Below are positions 30,761-37,396 of a stretch of DNA of 41,985 bases, piece after piece. The notes under the pieces are model-generated. The model was not told the DNA's origin and made no database searches. It was given only the letters and a program-made list of their open reading frames with translations. A program made the translations under genes and the position numbers. Each line of letters starts with the position of its first letter. The first letter of the stretch is position 1. Source of the stretch: an uncultured Collinsella sp. (lineage in GTDB: Bacteria > Actinomycetota > Coriobacteriia > Coriobacteriales > Coriobacteriaceae); NCBI GenBank assembly GCA_900549535.1, contig UROR01000002.1, positions 1 to 41,985 of the forward strand, written 5' to 3'.

Positions 30761-31765
30761 ATGGCCGCTGTTAAAAAATCGGTATCCGTCAAAGACGTAG
30801 CGCGCCTCGCGGGCGTCTCGGAGCAGACGGTCTCGCGCACCGTGCACGATTCGCCCAGCGTGCGCCCCGAGACCAAGGAACGCGTGCGTGCCGCCATGCG
30901 CGAGCTGGGGTATCGCCCCAATTTTGCCGGTCGATCGCTGCGCCGCGGTAAGTTTAAGACCGTCGGCGTCGCCATGTTCAACATTACCGGCACCGGCAAT
31001 CTCGACCGTATGGAGGGCTTTGCCGCCGCGGCCGATAAGCACGGCTATGCCATCACCCTCACTAAAGTAGACGGGCATCCGTATACCCTCGAGAGCGCAT
31101 CGTCGCGCATGAGCGCACTGCCAGTGGACGGTATGGTTGTGATCATGAATCGCATGCCGGCAGACTTTGGCACTTTTGAGCCGCTGCCCGGCATGCAGAC
31201 GGTGCTCGTTACGATGTTGGAGCACCCGCTCTGTTCAACGGTCGATAACGACCAGTTCGATTGCTCGCGCCAGGTGGTCGAGTACTTGCTGGAGCGGGGG
31301 CACAAGACCGTGCACTTTATCTCGTGTCCCGAGCGCTCGCTTTCGGGCATGCGGCGCGAGGAAGGCTGGCGCGAGACATTGCGCGCGCATGGCATTGAGC
31401 CACCGCGACTTATCCGTGGCGATTGGACGGCGCAGAGCGGATATGCCGCAGGTCAGGCCCTGGCGGATGATCCGACCTGTACGGCCATTTATGCTTCCAA
31501 CGACGCCATGGCCTACGGCTGCATTCGCGGGCTCGAGTCGCGCGGAAAGCGCGTGCCCGAGGACGTGAGTGTGGTGGGTGTTGATGACAGCCTGGGCGAT
31601 ATCGTGCCCGACCGTCGCCTGACCACGGTGCGCTTTGACAACAAGCGCGTCGGCATGTGGGCGGTCGACAAGATTGCCGGCGCCGAGGGCGTTGCGCCCG
31701 GTGTGGAGCACATGCTGTTTCCGGGCGTGCTCGTCGAGGGCGATACGGTGCGCGATGTACGCTAG
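30761..31765 (+). CDS. LacI-family regulator 2
   Basis: 334 aa. VSVKDVARLAGVSEQTVSRT is the LacI HTH; VRPETKERVRAAMRELGYRP and NFAGRSLRRGKFKTVGVAMF follow as hinge and start of the sensor domain. EDVSVVGVDDSLGDIVPDRR is the typical C-terminal signature. The middle (MLEHPLCSTVDNDQFDCSRQ, QSGYAAGQALADDPTCTAIY) parallels regulator 1, so the two are paralogues that diverged with their lacEG units. The RBS is weak (AGAAAG). It probably represses lacE2-lacG2 and itself through sites A-C. Confidence 0.88.
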   Translation: MAAVKKSVSVKDVARLAGVSEQTVSRTVHDSPSVRPETKERVRAAMRELGYRPNFAGRSLRRGKFKTVGVAMFNITGTGNLDRMEGFAAAADKHGYAITLTKVDGHPYTLESASSRMSALPVDGMVVIMNRMPADFGTFEPLPGMQTVLVTMLEHPLCSTVDNDQFDCSRQVVEYLLERGHKTVHFISCPERSLSGMRREEGWRETLRAHGIEPPRLIRGDWTAQSGYAAGQALADDPTCTAIYASNDAMAYGCIRGLESRGKRVPEDVSVVGVDDSLGDIVPDRRLTTVRFDNKRVGMWAVDKIAGAEGVAPGVEHMLFPGVLVEGDTVRDVR

Positions 31766-31796
31766 GGCGCAGGTCTGTTTGGGTTGCCGCTAATTG

Positions 31797-31811
31797 TGTT
31801 CGATATTGTTC
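31797..31811 (+). promoter_or_regulatory. LacR-type operator upstream of lacF (distal)
   Basis: TGTTC-GATAT-TGTTC, direct repeat of 10-bp period, same form as the sites before lacR and lacA. Confidence 0.6.
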
Positions 31812-31823
31812 AGATTGGTTTAA

Positions 31824-31860
31824 AAACCGTTCACGGGCGAAAAGCGACCGTTCATAGCTC
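31824..31860 (-). promoter_or_regulatory. Paired GTGAACGGT operator, copy 5
   Basis: AAACCGTTCACGGGCGA (centre 31832) and CGACCGTTCATAGCTCG (centre 31853), both in inverse orientation, exactly 21 bp apart, before lacF. Confidence 0.7.
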
Positions 31861-31877
31861 GAAATCACGTTTTGCGC

Positions 31878-31892
31878 TGTTCTTTTTTGTTT
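31878..31892 (+). promoter_or_regulatory. LacR-type operator upstream of lacF (proximal)
   Basis: TGTTC-TTTTT-TGTTT followed by GAATG, as at 20831-20850 before lacR. Confidence 0.6.
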
Positions 31893-31979
31893 GAATGTTA
31901 TTGTTTCTGTCATACACAACGCAGCGCGTATGCCCGGACGCGATGCTCTCCATTGGTTCATATGTGAAAGGAACGCAAT

Positions 31980-32318
31980 ATGGCAACCAAAGAAGAAATC
32001 TCGATGGTTGGATTCGAGATTGTCGCATACGCTGGTGACGCCCAGACCGATTTGCTTGCAGCGCTCGATGCTGCTCGCGAGGGTGACTTTGAGAAGGCCG
32101 AGCAGCTGCACAAGGATGCCAGCGATGCGCTCATCGGTGCCCACGACACGCAGACCAAGCTGCTTTCGCAGGAGGCCGGCGGTGGCGAGATGGAGATGAC
32201 CTTCATCATGGCTCACGCTCAGGACACTCTCATGACCACTATGATCCTGGAGAAGCAGGCCCGCTTTACCATCGATGCCTACAAGCGCATCGCCGAGCTC
32301 GAGGCCAAGCTCGCCTAA
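31980..32318 (+). CDS. lacF: Lactose-class PTS EIIA
   Basis: 112 aa, all-helical trimeric IIA. VGFEIVAYAGDAQTDLLAAL opens the domain and FIMAHAQDTLMTTMI carries the phosphorylated His79. HKDASDALIGAHDTQTKLL is the second conserved helix. It takes phosphate from HPr and gives it to the IIB Cys of LacE. Only this one lactose-class IIA is present for two LacE proteins, so it probably serves both. AAAGGA precedes ATG 31980. Two LacR-type sites and one 21-bp pair lie upstream; a terminator follows, so it is a single-gene unit. Confidence 0.95.
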   Translation: MATKEEISMVGFEIVAYAGDAQTDLLAALDAAREGDFEKAEQLHKDASDALIGAHDTQTKLLSQEAGGGEMEMTFIMAHAQDTLMTTMILEKQARFTIDAYKRIAELEAKLA

Positions 32319-32348
32319 CGAGCCCTCACAACCAAGTTCCCTTCCATA

Positions 32349-32379
32349 AGCCCTGCCGCTATCCGCAGCAGGGCTTTTT
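32349..32379 (+). terminator. Terminator of lacF
   Basis: AGCCCTGC / GCAGGGCT, 8-bp stem with a CGC/GCA-rich loop, then TTTTT. Confidence 0.82.
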
Positions 32380-32392
32380 CTGTCCTCCTCCA

Positions 32393-32459
32393 AGTTGCGG
32401 TGAAATAGGGATTGAATAGGGGCCGGCGGGCACAAAACAATCCCTATTCCACCGCAACT
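32393..32459. repeat. Long intergenic hairpin
   Basis: 22-base arms, 32393-32414 and 32438-32459, pair at 21 of 22 positions; each carries AGTTGCGGTG and AATAGGGATTG on one strand. The loop is 23 bases. No T tract. A TAGTCATTGGGGAC motif follows at 32470, shared in inverse form with 19543-19556. Confidence 0.85.
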
Positions 32460-32575
32460 CATCCCGAGATAGTCATTGGGGACAGTCTTGGTGCGCACCG
32501 TTGTCCTCCCGTTCGATTTTTGCTCGGTGGGTATACTTCCATCCGCAATACAGGCCGGAATGAGGAGGTATCCAA

Positions 32576-33607
32576 ATGCCGGACAACGGATTGATTCAAA
32601 AGAAAGATGCGCACGAGATGGCTCATGGGCGTCCTGTCCAGATAACCGAGCACACGGCGGTAACCGAGCTGCAGCCCAGTCTGTCCGATGTCGTGTGCGC
32701 AAACAAAAAGCTGCAGATTGGCTTTATCGTTGCGCTCGTGGTCCTGGCGCTGCTGTCGGGCTTTGTAGCTCGTCCGCATTTCGCCGATACCAAAACTTGG
32801 GACTCCACCATCGAGGTCATCGACCAAAAGAAGGGTAACGTACTGGCGCTCACGACCTCGTGCGTGGCGCTGTCTGCGGGCATTACCGCGCTGCCGGGTG
32901 ATACGGGAACGCCGGTTGCCGAGCAGCTCGCGCAGCTTTCAGGCAACCTTGGTATCGTGCTTGCCGTGCTATACCTAGAGAAATATTTGCTCACGATTTT
33001 GTGGTCGGTTGGCTTGGGCGTCCTAATCCCGTTTGCGTTGGTGCTCTTTGCGGTGTCGCTCGGCATTCACGGGCGCTGGAGTACGAGCGCCGTCCTGCGC
33101 CGTGTGGCGACACGCGTGCTGGTGGTTGCCGTGATCGGCATGGCGCTCGTACCCGCGAGCGTATGGGTGTCGCAGAAGGTCGATGAAACGTATCGCGTAA
33201 GTCTTGAGCAAGCTGAGCAAAAGGCGAGCGATGCCGCAAAGACGGCTGATGCCACGGACAAGTCAGCCGAGACCAGCTCGAAATCGAACAAGAAAAAATC
33301 CGAGGCCAAGGAGTCCAAAAACGTGCTCGAGCAGTTGACTGACGGGGCCTCGAGCCTTGTTACGTCGGTGACCGGCGGTGCCAAGCAGATGACCGATGAG
33401 ATCGTGCATCAGGTGACCGATCTGATCGAAGGCGTCATCGTGATGATCGTGACCTCGTGTGTGATTCCTCTACTGGTGCTCGTGGCGTTCCTGTGGCTAG
33501 GACACGTGCTGCTGGGGATCGATATCTCCGGTCCCGCGAACTATCTGACGGGTCGTTTCCTGAGCGCTCCGTCCAGACATGCCAAGAAGAGCGGGCAGTC
33601 TGAGTAG
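32576..33607 (+). CDS. Multi-helix membrane protein of unknown function
   Basis: 343 aa. Hydrophobic segments near 46-64, 124-162 (one or two helices), 180-198 and 286-312. Residues about 205-255 are a Lys/Ser/Ala-rich, probably coiled-coil segment (EQAEQKASDAAKTADATDKS). The C-terminus is basic. I do not recognise the family. Its N-terminus PDNGLIQKKDAHEM shares GLIQKKD with the SurA-N-like protein at 5469. GAGGAGG is a very strong RBS. It interrupts the lac genes (lacF before, lacA after), has its own terminator, and shows no visible link to sugar uptake. Confidence 0.75.
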   Translation: MPDNGLIQKKDAHEMAHGRPVQITEHTAVTELQPSLSDVVCANKKLQIGFIVALVVLALLSGFVARPHFADTKTWDSTIEVIDQKKGNVLALTTSCVALSAGITALPGDTGTPVAEQLAQLSGNLGIVLAVLYLEKYLLTILWSVGLGVLIPFALVLFAVSLGIHGRWSTSAVLRRVATRVLVVAVIGMALVPASVWVSQKVDETYRVSLEQAEQKASDAAKTADATDKSAETSSKSNKKKSEAKESKNVLEQLTDGASSLVTSVTGGAKQMTDEIVHQVTDLIEGVIVMIVTSCVIPLLVLVAFLWLGHVLLGIDISGPANYLTGRFLSAPSRHAKKSGQSE

Positions 33608-33641
33608 GCGGCAAGGCGATCCTTGGAAGATCAACCGTAAG

Positions 33642-33676
33642 AAGGGCGGCCGAGACGAGTTCTCGGCCGCCCTTTT
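33642..33676 (+). terminator. Terminator after the membrane protein
   Basis: Perfect 14-bp stem AAGGGCGGCCGAGA / TCTCGGCCGCCCTT, loop CGAGT, then T. Confidence 0.93.
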
Positions 33677-33707
33677 GTTTGTTGAACACATGGTCGCTAC
33701 GTCCGCG

Positions 33708-33745
33708 CCCGGTCCAAACGGTCAGCAATCATCCGTGGACGGTAT
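33708..33745 (+). promoter_or_regulatory. Paired GTGAACGGT operator, copy 6
   Basis: CCCGGTCCAAACGGTCA (centre 33716) and TCATCCGTGGACGGTAT (centre 33737), 21 bp apart, upstream of the lacA promoter. Confidence 0.6.
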
Positions 33746-33764
33746 TTGTTCAAAAAAGAACAAA
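33745..33764 (+). promoter_or_regulatory. TGTTC inverted repeat upstream of lacA
   Basis: TTTGTTC-AAAAAA-GAACAAA, perfect 7-bp arms; an inverted version of the TGTTC half site found in the direct repeats. Confidence 0.5.
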
Positions 33765-33780
33765 GACAAACAAATAATTG

Positions 33781-33809
33781 TTGCAGTTACTGTTCGAATG
33801 TGTTCAAAT
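33781..33809 (+). promoter_or_regulatory. lacA promoter with embedded LacR-type operator
   Basis: TTGCAG (33781-33786), 17-bp spacer, TCAAAT (33804-33809). The spacer holds TGTTC-GAATG-TGTTC (33791-33805). GTTACTGTTCGAATG matches 20836-20850 before lacR at 14 of 15 positions. Confidence 0.55.
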
Positions 33810-33914
33810 AAACATGAACAGTGAAGAACCGCACATTCAGATGCCCGGACCTGAACGCGATTCAACACTTCCAAACAGAAACTACGCACCTGCGTATCTC
33901 TCAAGGAGGATGTC

Positions 33915-34343
33915 ATGAGGGTTGTAATCGCTTCCGATGCTGACGGTATGTCGATGAAGGAGTCCATCAAGGAGATGCTCATCGCCGACGGTCACGAGGT
34001 CGTCGACTATTCCGAGACCCCTGCCGCGGACTTTGTCGATTCCGCGACCGCCGTTGCCAAGGACCTGCTGGAGCACAAGGATTCCCAGGGCTTCGCATTC
34101 GATAAGTACGGCGTCGGCTCCTATATGGCCGCCGTCAAGATCAAGGGCATGGTCGTCGCCAACATTTCCGACGAGCGTTCCGCCTACATGACCCGCGAGC
34201 ACAACGGCTCGCGCATGGTCACCATGGGCCCGGGCGTTGTGGGCACCGAGGTCGCCAAGAAGATCGCCCGCGAGTTCCTGCGCGCCCAGTACGCCGGCGG
34301 CCGTCACCAGATCCGTGTCGACATGCTCAACAAGATGGCCTAA
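33915..34343 (+). CDS. lacA: Galactose-6-phosphate isomerase subunit LacA
   Basis: 142 aa, RpiB/LacAB fold. MRVVIASDADGMSMKESIKE is the LacA start, DFVDSATAVAKDLL and AFDKYGVGSYMAAVKIKGMV the sugar-phosphate loop, and SDERSAYMTREHNGSRMVTM the conserved RpiB-like segment. It forms a heteromer with LacB and converts galactose-6-phosphate to tagatose-6-phosphate. LacA lacks the active-site Cys that LacB has (K-Y-G-V-G instead of C-G-T-G), as is usual. AGGAGG lies five bases before ATG. First gene of the lacA-lacB-lacX-lacC unit. Confidence 0.94.
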   Translation: MRVVIASDADGMSMKESIKEMLIADGHEVVDYSETPAADFVDSATAVAKDLLEHKDSQGFAFDKYGVGSYMAAVKIKGMVVANISDERSAYMTREHNGSRMVTMGPGVVGTEVAKKIAREFLRAQYAGGRHQIRVDMLNKMA

Positions 34344-34406
34344 CGAGAGCCACCGAGAACTCGAACTTCTACCTCAACTTGTGAATTCAGACGAAAGGAC
34401 GTTCTG

Positions 34407-34931
34407 ATGAAGAAGACCATCGCAATCGGTTGCGACCATATCGTTACGGACGAGAAGATCTATCTGGCCGACCGCCTGGAGCAGGCTGGCTACAAGGTGC
34501 TCGACTGCGGCACCTACAGCCACACCCGTACGCACTATCCCATCTACGGTAAGGCCGTGGGCGAGGCTGTTGCCAGCGGCAAGGCCGACTTTGGCGTGGC
34601 CCTGTGCGGCACCGGCATTGGCATCACCAACGCCGTCAACAAGGTTCCCGGCGCCCGCTGCGCCCTGGTCCGCGACATGACCTCTGCCCTGTACGCTCGT
34701 CGCGAGCTCAACGCCAACATCGTGGGCTTTGGCGGCAAGATCACCGGCGAGTTCCTGATGGCCGATATCATGCTTGCCTTCCTGGAGGAGCCCTACGAGA
34801 AGACTCCCGAGCACGACGCCCTGATCGCCAAGATCGATGCCTGCAATAAGGCCGACGCCGAGGCTCAGGCTGACCCGCACTTCTTTGACGAGTTCCTCGA
34901 GAAGTGGGACCGCGGCGAATACCATGATTAG
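34407..34931 (+). CDS. lacB: Galactose-6-phosphate isomerase subunit LacB
   Basis: 174 aa partner of LacA. MKKTIAIGCDHIVTDEKIYL start, GTYSHTRTHYPIYGKAVGEA, the catalytic-Cys loop GVALCGTGIGITNAVNKVPG, and RCALVRDMTSALYARRELNA with NIVGFGGKITGEFL define LacB. The 64-base gap to lacA has no terminator, and AAAGGA is the RBS. The next gene, lacX2, is 119 bases on. Confidence 0.95.
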   Translation: MKKTIAIGCDHIVTDEKIYLADRLEQAGYKVLDCGTYSHTRTHYPIYGKAVGEAVASGKADFGVALCGTGIGITNAVNKVPGARCALVRDMTSALYARRELNANIVGFGGKITGEFLMADIMLAFLEEPYEKTPEHDALIAKIDACNKADAEAQADPHFFDEFLEKWDRGEYHD

Positions 34932-35050
34932 CGGGTATCCGGCGTAATTAACTAGTCCGTTGACGGCTCGCGTTTCTGTGAGGGGGCGCGGGCCGGTTTT
35001 CTATCAGCCCTATTGACTTGGCGGGCTGTCGTAAGAAAGGGAAGGCTCCT

Positions 35051-35932
35051 ATGGAGTTTGTTCTTGATAACGGTTCTATTCGCGTAGCACTGAGCACGGC
35101 TGGCGGCTCGTTCACCTCAATTGTGGCCGACGGTCGCGAGTATCTGTGGCAGGGTGACCCGGCGGTCTGGTCGGGCCAGGCACCCATTTGTTTCCCGATC
35201 TGCGGCGGCCTTCGTGACGGTCGCGCAATGACCATGGGCGGCCGCGAGGTCAAGCTTGCCCGTCACGGCTTTGCTCGCAAACAGGAGTGGAAGCTCGAGG
35301 AGCAGGGCGACAACATGGTCGCGCTGAGCCTAAGCTCTGCCGACCATGCCGAGTTGCTCGATCAGTACCCGTATCCGTTTAAGATCGTTGCTCGTTACAC
35401 GATCGATGCGGAGAAGGTGGCCGTGTCGTACGAGGTGACCAATGAGGGCACCGAAGACATGCCGTTCTTTGTGGGCGGTCACCCTGGCTTTAAGTGCCCG
35501 CTTGACGAGGGCGAGTCCTATGACGACTACGAGCTCCATTTTGAGCAGCGCGAGGCCGCCGAGCTCTGTACTGCCGTTCCCTCGACGGGCCTGATTGATG
35601 TTGAGCATCGCAGCAAGAACCCGATGGTTGGCCATGACCTGCCGCTGACCCACGAACTCTTTGACTTCGCAGAGACCATCTTTGACGTGCTCGAGAGCCG
35701 CGTGGTTACGCTGACCAAGAAGACCGAGGACAAGGGCGTGCGCCTGACGTTCCCCGATATGCCGTACCTGATTGTGTGGAGCAAGCCCGAGGGGGACTTT
35801 GTGGCCGTGGAACCGTGGGGCGGCCTGTCCACCTGCTCCGACGAGGACGATATTCTGGAGCACAAGCGCGGCTGCCTGGTGGCCAAGCCGGGGGAGACCG
35901 TTACCCGCGGCTTTGATATCGAGATCCTTTAA
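35051..35932 (+). CDS. lacX: Aldose 1-epimerase-like protein, LacX type (copy 2)
   Basis: 293 aa, the same length as copy 1 at 16017 and identical over long stretches (GREYLWQGDPAVWSGQAPIC, ARHGFARKQEWK, VEPWGGLSTCSDEDD). The conserved His of GGHPGF and Glu of VEPWGG are present. In the classical lac operon lacX accompanies lacABCDFEG; here it stands between lacB and lacC2, the more canonical setting of the two copies. AAAGGGAAGG precedes ATG 35051. Confidence 0.9.
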   Translation: MEFVLDNGSIRVALSTAGGSFTSIVADGREYLWQGDPAVWSGQAPICFPICGGLRDGRAMTMGGREVKLARHGFARKQEWKLEEQGDNMVALSLSSADHAELLDQYPYPFKIVARYTIDAEKVAVSYEVTNEGTEDMPFFVGGHPGFKCPLDEGESYDDYELHFEQREAAELCTAVPSTGLIDVEHRSKNPMVGHDLPLTHELFDFAETIFDVLESRVVTLTKKTEDKGVRLTFPDMPYLIVWSKPEGDFVAVEPWGGLSTCSDEDDILEHKRGCLVAKPGETVTRGFDIEIL

Positions 35933-35988
35933 CGAGCTATCGTATGTTTGGGGCCGCGCGTGTCGTGCCCCGGAAACAGGAGTCCAAC

Positions 35989-36924
35989 ATGATTCTGACC
36001 GTTACCATGAACCCGTCGATTGATACGCGCTATCAGCTCGACAAGTTGATCATCGACGACGTGAACCGCGTGACGCCCGAAAAGACCGCCGGCGGTAAGG
36101 GCCTCAACGTGAGCCGCGTGTTGCTGCAGCTGGGAGATGACGTGCTCGCGACCGGTCTGCTCGGCGGCCACATGGGTGCCTATATGGCCGAGCTCATGGA
36201 TGCCGACGGCGTCAAGAACGACTTTGTGCCCATCGCCGGTGAGACGCGCATTTGCCTGAATATTCTGCACGAGGGCAATCAGACCGAGCTGCTGGAGAGC
36301 GGCCCGCAGATCGCCCCGGCCGAGCTCGAGGCCTTTACGGCCAAGTTTGCCGAGCTTGCAGCGAAAGCGGACGTTGTGACGCTTTCGGGCTCGCTGCCGC
36401 GTGGTGTCGATGCCGGCTACTATGCCGAGCTCGTCAAGATTGCCGAGGAGGCGGGCGCCAAGGTGCTGCTCGACACCTCGGGTGCATCGTTGGAAGCCGC
36501 GCTGGAGTCCGACGCTAAGCCTGAGCTCGTAAAGCCCAACCTGACCGAGATCAACGGCCTGCTGGGTACGTCCTTTACGACCGATGATGTCGATGCCCTG
36601 CGCGAGGCGCTCGCCGCCGATGACCGCTTTGCCGGTATTCCCTGGGTTGTCGTTTCGATGGGCGCTGCCGGTTCGGTGGGCTTCCATGAGGGTCGTGCGT
36701 TCCGCGCCAAGACGCCTGCGATTGCGGCTGTGAACGCGACGGGTTCCGGCGACTCGACCATCGCCGGCTTTGCGCATGCCATTGCTGCCGGCGCCGACGA
36801 CGTCACGGTGCTCAAGACCGCCAATACCTGCGGCAAGCTTAACGCCATGGATCCCAAGACCGGCCACCTGGTCATGGACCGCTGGGACGAGATCTACAAC
36901 AGTGTTGAAGTAACGGAGCTGTAG
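35989..36924 (+). CDS. lacC: Tagatose-6-phosphate kinase (copy 2)
   Basis: 311 aa, PfkB family. Nearly superimposable on copy 1: MNPSIDTRYQLDKLIIDDVN, EKTAGGKGLNVSRVLLQLGD, LVKPNLTEINGLLGTSFTTD and NATGSGDSTIAGFAHAI with the catalytic Asp. With lacAB directly upstream it is the likely main tagatose-6-phosphate kinase for lactose. ATG 35989 follows AGGAG by six bases. lacD, which normally follows lacC, is absent; instead there are hairpins and an IS element. Confidence 0.93.
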   Translation: MILTVTMNPSIDTRYQLDKLIIDDVNRVTPEKTAGGKGLNVSRVLLQLGDDVLATGLLGGHMGAYMAELMDADGVKNDFVPIAGETRICLNILHEGNQTELLESGPQIAPAELEAFTAKFAELAAKADVVTLSGSLPRGVDAGYYAELVKIAEEAGAKVLLDTSGASLEAALESDAKPELVKPNLTEINGLLGTSFTTDDVDALREALAADDRFAGIPWVVVSMGAAGSVGFHEGRAFRAKTPAIAAVNATGSGDSTIAGFAHAIAAGADDVTVLKTANTCGKLNAMDPKTGHLVMDRWDEIYNSVEVTEL

Positions 36925-37001
36925 GGTTACGCGGTTTTACCAAACCGCGCAACCAGCCGACGCTGCACCTCAGGTTCCGCCGTTCTGCCGAACGGCGGAC
37001 C
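36925..37001. repeat. Two tandem hairpin units after lacC2
   Basis: GGTTACGCGGTTT / AAACCGCGCAACC (36925-36954) and GGTTCCGCCGTTC / GAACGGCGGACC (36973-37001) differ in stem sequence but each is followed by the same GCCGACGCTGCA (36956 and 37003). Confidence 0.7.
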
Positions 37002-37048
37002 GGCCGACGCTGCAAACCCGCCAGAGCGGCAATCTGCCTTTCAACTGC

Positions 37049-37083
37049 GGCGGCATGACCAGAAGGTCAATGCCGCCTTGTTT
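37049..37083 (+). terminator. Terminator-like hairpin before the IS element
   Basis: GGCGGCATGACC-AGAA-GGTC-A-ATGCCGCC, then TTGTTT. It is nested inside a larger 14-bp stem AAACCCGCCAGAGC (37014) / GCTCTGGCGGGTTT (37099). A related copy lies on the other side of the IS at 38697-38724. Confidence 0.7.
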
Positions 37084-37132
37084 CAAGGCACCTTGCTCGC
37101 TCTGGCGGGTTTTCGCTCATATGACCCAATCC

Positions 37133-37396
37133 GCTGTCAAGAGCCACAATGGCCCCGCCGACCGCTTGCAATCGGTCGGCGGGGCCTGCCGTTGAACCCG
37201 TCCCGGTCCGCCCCCGGCATGTCGTCGACGCCTTCGGCTCAGTCTCATATCCGCGGATACCGCTCCGGCGGCCCGCAATCCTCTCCTTCGGCGGGGCTCC
37301 CCAAGTCTGACTACGCGCATGCGGCCGCTGCCGCGCGCCCAGCGAAAGCGGGGGTATCCCCGAAGGCTGCCCGGCTCGCCGGGACGGGGGCTATGT
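37133..37396 (-). ncRNA. Candidate bridge RNA region of the IS1111-type element
   Basis: IS110-family recombinases use a bridge RNA encoded in a noncoding end; in the IS1111 group it is downstream of the transposase. This 264-base stretch holds a perfect 14-bp stem GGCCCCGCCGACCG (37151) / CGGTCGGCGGGGCC (37173) with an 8-base loop, and further GC-rich stems. I could not identify the target- and donor-binding loops by eye. Confidence 0.4.

Noticed and set aside
33435..33728. Minus-strand open frame downstream of the 32576 membrane protein
   Set aside because: It crosses the terminator at 33642 and is antisense to the end of a better-supported gene.
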